Shown here in pieces: positions 60,333 to 64,000 of a DNA stretch of 64,000 bases. The stretch is from DASUAS01 sp963819475. GTDB taxonomy: Bacteria > Actinomycetota > Acidimicrobiia > IMCC26256 > DASPTH01. The notes beneath the pieces were generated by a model that was given only the letters and a program-made list of their open reading frames with translations, did no database searches and was not told the DNA's origin. The stretch is from assembly GCA_963819475.1 (NCBI GenBank), contig CAWFWE010000004.1, positions 1,535,812-1,599,811 of the forward strand, given 5' to 3'. Position 1 is the stretch's first letter. Each line of letters opens with the position of its first letter. Position numbers and translations under genes: made by a program.

Positions 60333-60394
60333 CGACACGAACGTGCGTCGTCGGTACGTCATTGCGGGGTACGAACGACGCAACCTGGTGGAGA

Positions 60395-61270
60395 TCAGGG
60401 GGACCACTTCAGCTCGACGTCGCCCTGGCGTTCGGCGACGGCGACGAGGTCGCCCCAGTCGTGGTCGCCGAGGCCGCCGGCGATGGCGCCGACCAGCACC
60501 TGAAGCACCGCGGCGCCGGCGGGCGTGGGCACGCCGAGGGCGCGGCCGGTCTCGACGATCAGCCCCGCATCCTTCGCCGCCAGCCCGAGCGCGAACTGCG
60601 TGGGCGCGTTCCGGGTGTCGATGCTCTCGACCATGCGGTCGAGGTAGAAGTTGGCGACGCCGTTCGTGCGCAGCACCTCGACCGCCTGTTGCACGGGAAC
60701 GCCCGACTTCGCGGCCAGCGACAGCCCCTCGAGGCTCGCCCAGGTGGTCGTGAACACGATCAGGCTGTTGACCAGCTTCATGGTGTTGCCGAGCCCGAGC
60801 GGGCCCAGGTGCACGAACGCGCGCCCGAGGGGCTCGAGCACCGGCTGCACGCGCGCGACGGCGTCGTCGGCGCCGCCGACCATGAACGACAGCATGCGGC
60901 CCTCGGCGCCGATCGCGCCGCCGGTCAGCGGCGCCTCCACGAGGTGGTGACCGGTGGCGGTGAGCCGGGCGCCGAGCTCGCGGACGACCTCGGGACTGTT
61001 CGTCGACAGGTCGACGAGCACGGAGCCCGGCGCTGCAGCGGTCGCCCACTCGTCGGCGACCTGGCGGACGACGGTCGGCGTCGGCAGCGACAACACCGTC
61101 ACCTCGGTCGCCGCGCCGACGTCGGCCACCGACTTCACGGCGCGTGCACCGGTGACTCCTTCGGCCCGCCCCGCGTCGACGTCGAAGACGACGACGTCGT
61201 GGCCGTCGGTCACCAGGTTCGCCGCCACGTGGCCGCCGATGTTGCCCAGCCCGATGGCGCCCACCTGCAT
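60395..61270 (-). CDS. 3-Hydroxyisobutyrate-dehydrogenase-like protein
   Basis: 291 residues. The N-terminal Rossmann motif MQVGAIGLGNIGGHVAANL binds NAD(P). LVEAPLTGGAIGAEG is the substrate-binding loop and NTMKLVNSL carries the catalytic Lys. Beta-hydroxyacid dehydrogenases oxidise 3-hydroxy acids such as 3-hydroxyisobutyrate or tartronate semialdehyde. The link to IcmF (isobutyryl-CoA) elsewhere in the window is suggestive only. It diverges from an amidohydrolase. Confidence 0.9.
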   Translation of the reverse strand: MQVGAIGLGNIGGHVAANLVTDGHDVVVFDVDAGRAEGVTGARAVKSVADVGAATEVTVLSLPTPTVVRQVADEWATAAAPGSVLVDLSTNSPEVVRELGARLTATGHHLVEAPLTGGAIGAEGRMLSFMVGGADDAVARVQPVLEPLGRAFVHLGPLGLGNTMKLVNSLIVFTTTWASLEGLSLAAKSGVPVQQAVEVLRTNGVANFYLDRMVESIDTRNAPTQFALGLAAKDAGLIVETGRALGVPTPAGAAVLQVLVGAIAGGLGDHDWGDLVAVAERQGDVELKWSP

Positions 61271-61362
61271 CTCGTTCCCCCTCGATGTGGGGCCCGCTCC
61301 CGGGCCCGGCGCCGCACCGTACCCCGTGGCGCGCCAGGAGCGACAAGGGTTAGGTTGCCGCG

Positions 61363-62532
61363 ATGAGCCTTCGCGACCACGTGATCTGCGACAGCGACCT
61401 GCACGTCATGGAGCCGCCTGACCTGTGGGAGCGCTACATCGACCCGGCGTACGCGCACGCCGCGCCGCGCGGCCTGTCGGAGCTCCCGCGCGACATGCGC
61501 GTCCGGGTGAAGAACCACACGATGCTGCGCATGGGCACCGTGCGCGCCATGCACATCGAGGGCCGCAAGACGGGCTGGCGTGAGGAGCACGACAACGTGT
61601 ACGCCGCGTCGGAGGCGGCGGGCTGGGACGCCGAGTCGCAAGTGGCGGCCATGGACGCCGAGGGCCTCGACCTCGCCGTGCTCTACCCGTCGCGGGGCCT
61701 GTTCGTCCTCGGGCTCGACAGCGTCGAGCAGATCGGCACCGACGGCCTCGAGCCCGCGTACGCCACCGCCATCGCCCGGGCGTACAACGACTGGATGAAG
61801 GACTTCTGCGACGTCGCGCCCGACCGCATGTTCGGCGCGGGCATGGTCGCGCCGCACGACGTCGAGGGCGCGGTCACCGAGGCGCGCCGCTGTGTGGAGG
61901 AACTCGGGTTCAAGGCCGTCTTCCTCGCGCCCACGGCGGTCAACCGCCGACCGTGGCACCACCCGGCATACGACCCGTTGTGGGCCGAGGTCGAGCGGCT
62001 CGACGTGCCCATCGCGTTCCACGGCGGCGGCCAGACCTACCTGAAGCCCGACTTCAGCCTCGAGGTGCTCGACACGCTGATGTTGTGGCACACCTTCAGC
62101 CAGCCGCTGGGCATCCAGTTCGTCACCGCGTGCCTCTGCGGTGGAGGGGTGCTCGAGCGGTTCCCGGACCTGCGCGTGGCGTTGCTCGAGGGCAACTGCT
62201 CGTGGGCGCCGTGGTTCCTCTACCGGCTCGACGAGCACTACGAGTGGACGGGCTGGTACGAGGCCCCCAGCCTCACGATGCGCCCGTCCGACTATTTCCG
62301 CCGCAACTGCTGGGTCTCGGTGGAGGCGGACGAGGAGACGGTGCCGCACTTCATCGACCGCTTCGGCGACGAGCGGTTGATCTTCTCGACCGACTACCCG
62401 CACGGCGACTCGAAGTTCCCGCACACGGTCGACGCGTTCGACAAGCTGCCGATGAGCGACGAGGCCAAGGCGCGAGCGGTCGGCACCAACTGGTCCGCCC
62501 TCTACAAGATCCCGCTGGTGAAGAAGGTCTGA
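61363..62532 (+). CDS. Amidohydrolase-2 family protein
   Basis: 389 residues. N-terminal VICDSDLHVMEPPDLWERYI, central YNDWMKDFCDVAPDRMFGAG, HGGGQTYLKPDFSL, and C-terminal IFSTDYPHGDSKFPHTVD with conserved DYPH. All expected metal and acid positions appear present. Metal-dependent hydrolase or decarboxylase; substrate unknown. Confidence 0.94.
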   Translation: MSLRDHVICDSDLHVMEPPDLWERYIDPAYAHAAPRGLSELPRDMRVRVKNHTMLRMGTVRAMHIEGRKTGWREEHDNVYAASEAAGWDAESQVAAMDAEGLDLAVLYPSRGLFVLGLDSVEQIGTDGLEPAYATAIARAYNDWMKDFCDVAPDRMFGAGMVAPHDVEGAVTEARRCVEELGFKAVFLAPTAVNRRPWHHPAYDPLWAEVERLDVPIAFHGGGQTYLKPDFSLEVLDTLMLWHTFSQPLGIQFVTACLCGGGVLERFPDLRVALLEGNCSWAPWFLYRLDEHYEWTGWYEAPSLTMRPSDYFRRNCWVSVEADEETVPHFIDRFGDERLIFSTDYPHGDSKFPHTVDAFDKLPMSDEAKARAVGTNWSALYKIPLVKKV

Positions 62533-62542
62533 CCGCACCCTG

Positions 62543-63640
62543 GTGATCGAGCACCCCGACGACCTCACCGCGGAGTGGCTCACCGACATCCTCCGCGCCG
62601 CCAACGGCGATGCCCAGGTCCATTCGGTCACCGTCGAGCCGATCGGCACCGGGCAGACCGGGCGAGCTTCCGCCTGCACCTCGACGGCGACGGCGACGTC
62701 CCGACCACCCTGGTCGCCAAGACCGCGGCGGGCGATCGCGCCGCCCGCGAGCGCGTCGCCGCCGGATACCGCAACGAGGTGGGGTTCTACACCGTGTTCC
62801 ACGACCGGGTCCGGATCCGCACCCCGCGCTGCTGGCACGCGGAGATCAGCGACGACTCGTGCTCGTTCGTGCTCCTGCTCGACGACCTCGCTCCCGCGCG
62901 CCCCGGTGTGCAGGCGGACGGATGCACCGTCGACCAGGCAGCCGACGCGGCGCCAACCTCGCCGGTCTGCACGCGCCGGTGTGGAACGACCCGTCGCTGT
63001 TCGACCAGCGCGCCTGGCTGACCGCGATGTCGGGGAGCGCGCCGAGTTCCTGGGCGCGATCACCGAAGGCGCGGCGGAACGGTTCCTGGCGCGCTACGGC
63101 CACGAGCTGGGTGACGACGCCGAGACGCTCCGCCGAGCCGCCGCGCTCACCGGGCGCTGGGCGGCGATCGACACCGGCGTCCAGGGCCTGGTGCACGGCG
63201 ACTACCGCCTCGACAACCTCATGTTCCCGGAGCAGGGCGACGGCGTCGTCGTGCTCGACTGGCAGACCCTGGCCATCGGGCCGCCGGGGCGCGACCTCGC
63301 GTACTTCCTCGCCACCAGCGTCCTGGTCGACGACCGCCGCGAGCACGAATCGGCGCTCGTCGCCGAGTACCTCGACGAGCTCCGGCGCATCGGCGTCGAG
63401 GACTACTCGTTCGAGCAGTGCTTCGCCGACTACCGGCTCGGAGTGCTCCAAGGTCCGATGATCACGATGATCGGCTGGGCGTACGCCACCGCGGCTCCCT
63501 CCGCGAGCGCCGACGCGATGTTCCTCGCCATGGCGACCCGGTCGTGCGCCGCGCCGCGCGACCGGGGCTCCCTCGAGCTGGTCGCGCGCGCGAGGCGCGG
63601 CGGCGGGCGACCTCAGGCTTCGAGCCGCTCCTTGAGCGCA
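62543..63640 (+). pseudogene. Phosphotransferase (APH/acyl-CoA-associated kinase) family, three frameshifts
   Basis: The protein can be followed only by changing frame near 62663, 62945 and 63030. Pieces: LTAEWLTDILRAANGDAQ; then FRLHLDGDGDVPTTLVAKTA and VGFYTVFHDRVRIRTPRCWHAE; then LAGLHAPVWNDPSLFDQ; then the catalytic loop HGDYRLDNLMF with VLDWQTLAIG. Intact homologues are kinases of ~360 residues with an aminoglycoside-phosphotransferase fold. Three indels in 370 bp, while the domain text is preserved, point to poor local sequence quality at least as much as to decay. The 3' end is approximate. Confidence 0.78.
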
Positions 63641-63990
63641 GTGAGGGCGCCGACGTAGGCACCCTGCATCGCTTCCACCATGGCGTCGTCGGCCTCGACG
63701 TCCCACGTGACGAAGGATCCGCTGCCCGCCGGCATCACCGTGATCGTCGCCCTGTGCAGCTCCGGTCGGACGTCTCCGTCGACGATCCCGTACGTGAGCG
63801 TCCGGCGCTCGTCGTCTCGCGGTATCGGTGCTCCACGATGCGGATGCCGACCATCTGCACGACCCGGTCCTCGCCGTCGAGCTCGCTCGTTCGACGCCGG
63901 GCATCCATGCGACGTCGCCGAAGTTGCCGACCGCTCCCACACGTCGTCGGCCGACCGGTTGATCGTGATCTCTGCACAGGCCTCACCCAT
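63610..63990 (-). pseudogene. SRPBCC (START-like) family protein, multiple frameshifts
   Basis: Starts MGEACAEITINRSADDVWE, then must change frame to read VGNFGDVAWMPGVERA, again for ELDGEDRVVQMVGIRIVEH, and again for RTLTYGIVDGDVRPELHRAT and the tail to KERLEA. The corrected product is a ~140-residue SRPBCC/polyketide-cyclase-like lipid-binding protein. As with the neighbour, the density of indels suggests sequence error. Confidence 0.72.
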
Positions 63991-64000
63991 TCGGTCGACT

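Overview
The window is high-GC DNA with dense, short-spaced genes and many GTG/TTG starts. Its content is acyl-CoA dehydrogenases, amidohydrolase-2 family proteins, cytochromes P450, MarR/TetR/GntR regulators, an encapsulin, and a fused branched-chain-type ABC transporter. This fits an environmental actinobacterium, most likely an Acidimicrobiia-type lineage; that placement is inference from gene content, since no rRNA or other marker is present.

Layout. 0-13.6 kb: a catabolic block with two amidohydrolases, a stand-alone acyl-CoA dehydrogenase, an enoyl-CoA hydratase, a FadR/GntR regulator, then a tight operon of two acyl-CoA dehydrogenase pairs, an acyl-CoA synthetase and an ADP-forming acyl-CoA synthetase. 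13.8-18.5 kb: a MarR regulator, a perfect 15-bp-arm palindrome, a fused isobutyryl-CoA mutase (IcmF) and a P450. 18.5-22.1 kb: a GT-C-like membrane protein, a small protein and an uncharacterised protein.

22.2-27.9 kb is the most unusual part. It holds 22 convincing tRNA genes in one orientation plus degenerate tRNA-like elements, with the RNA ligase RtcB embedded in the array. A candidate YrlA-type Y RNA (a tRNA mimic with a closed acceptor stem) follows, and then a Ro60/TROVE gene. Nine of the 22 tRNAs carry C33 in place of the near-universal U33. Several others have odd T-loops, and a tRNA with a Leu anticodon sits on a class I scaffold. I read the region as a tRNA reserve/RNA repair island; the parts are visible, the joint function is inferred.

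27.9-46.3 kb: NDH-2, an encapsulin with its ferritin-like cargo, short-chain dehydrogenases, an aldo/keto reductase, SnoaL-like proteins, a third amidohydrolase, an acetoacetate-decarboxylase-like protein, hydrolases, regulators, a P450 and a GMC oxidoreductase with its small subunit. 46.3-55.3 kb: a phosphodiesterase-like protein, a PhyH oxygenase, and an ABC importer packed into two fusion proteins (MFS+LivF and LivH+LivM+LivG) with a substrate-binding protein and a decayed paralogue. 55.3-64 kb: a GH4 enzyme, an acyl-CoA synthetase, a DUF35 + thiolase-like pair, a carboxymuconolactone decarboxylase-like protein, a 3-hydroxyisobutyrate dehydrogenase-like protein, a fourth amidohydrolase and two multiply frameshifted genes.

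Several genes carry small indels that break the frame, clustered in the last 1.4 kb. Some may be assembly errors rather than biology.
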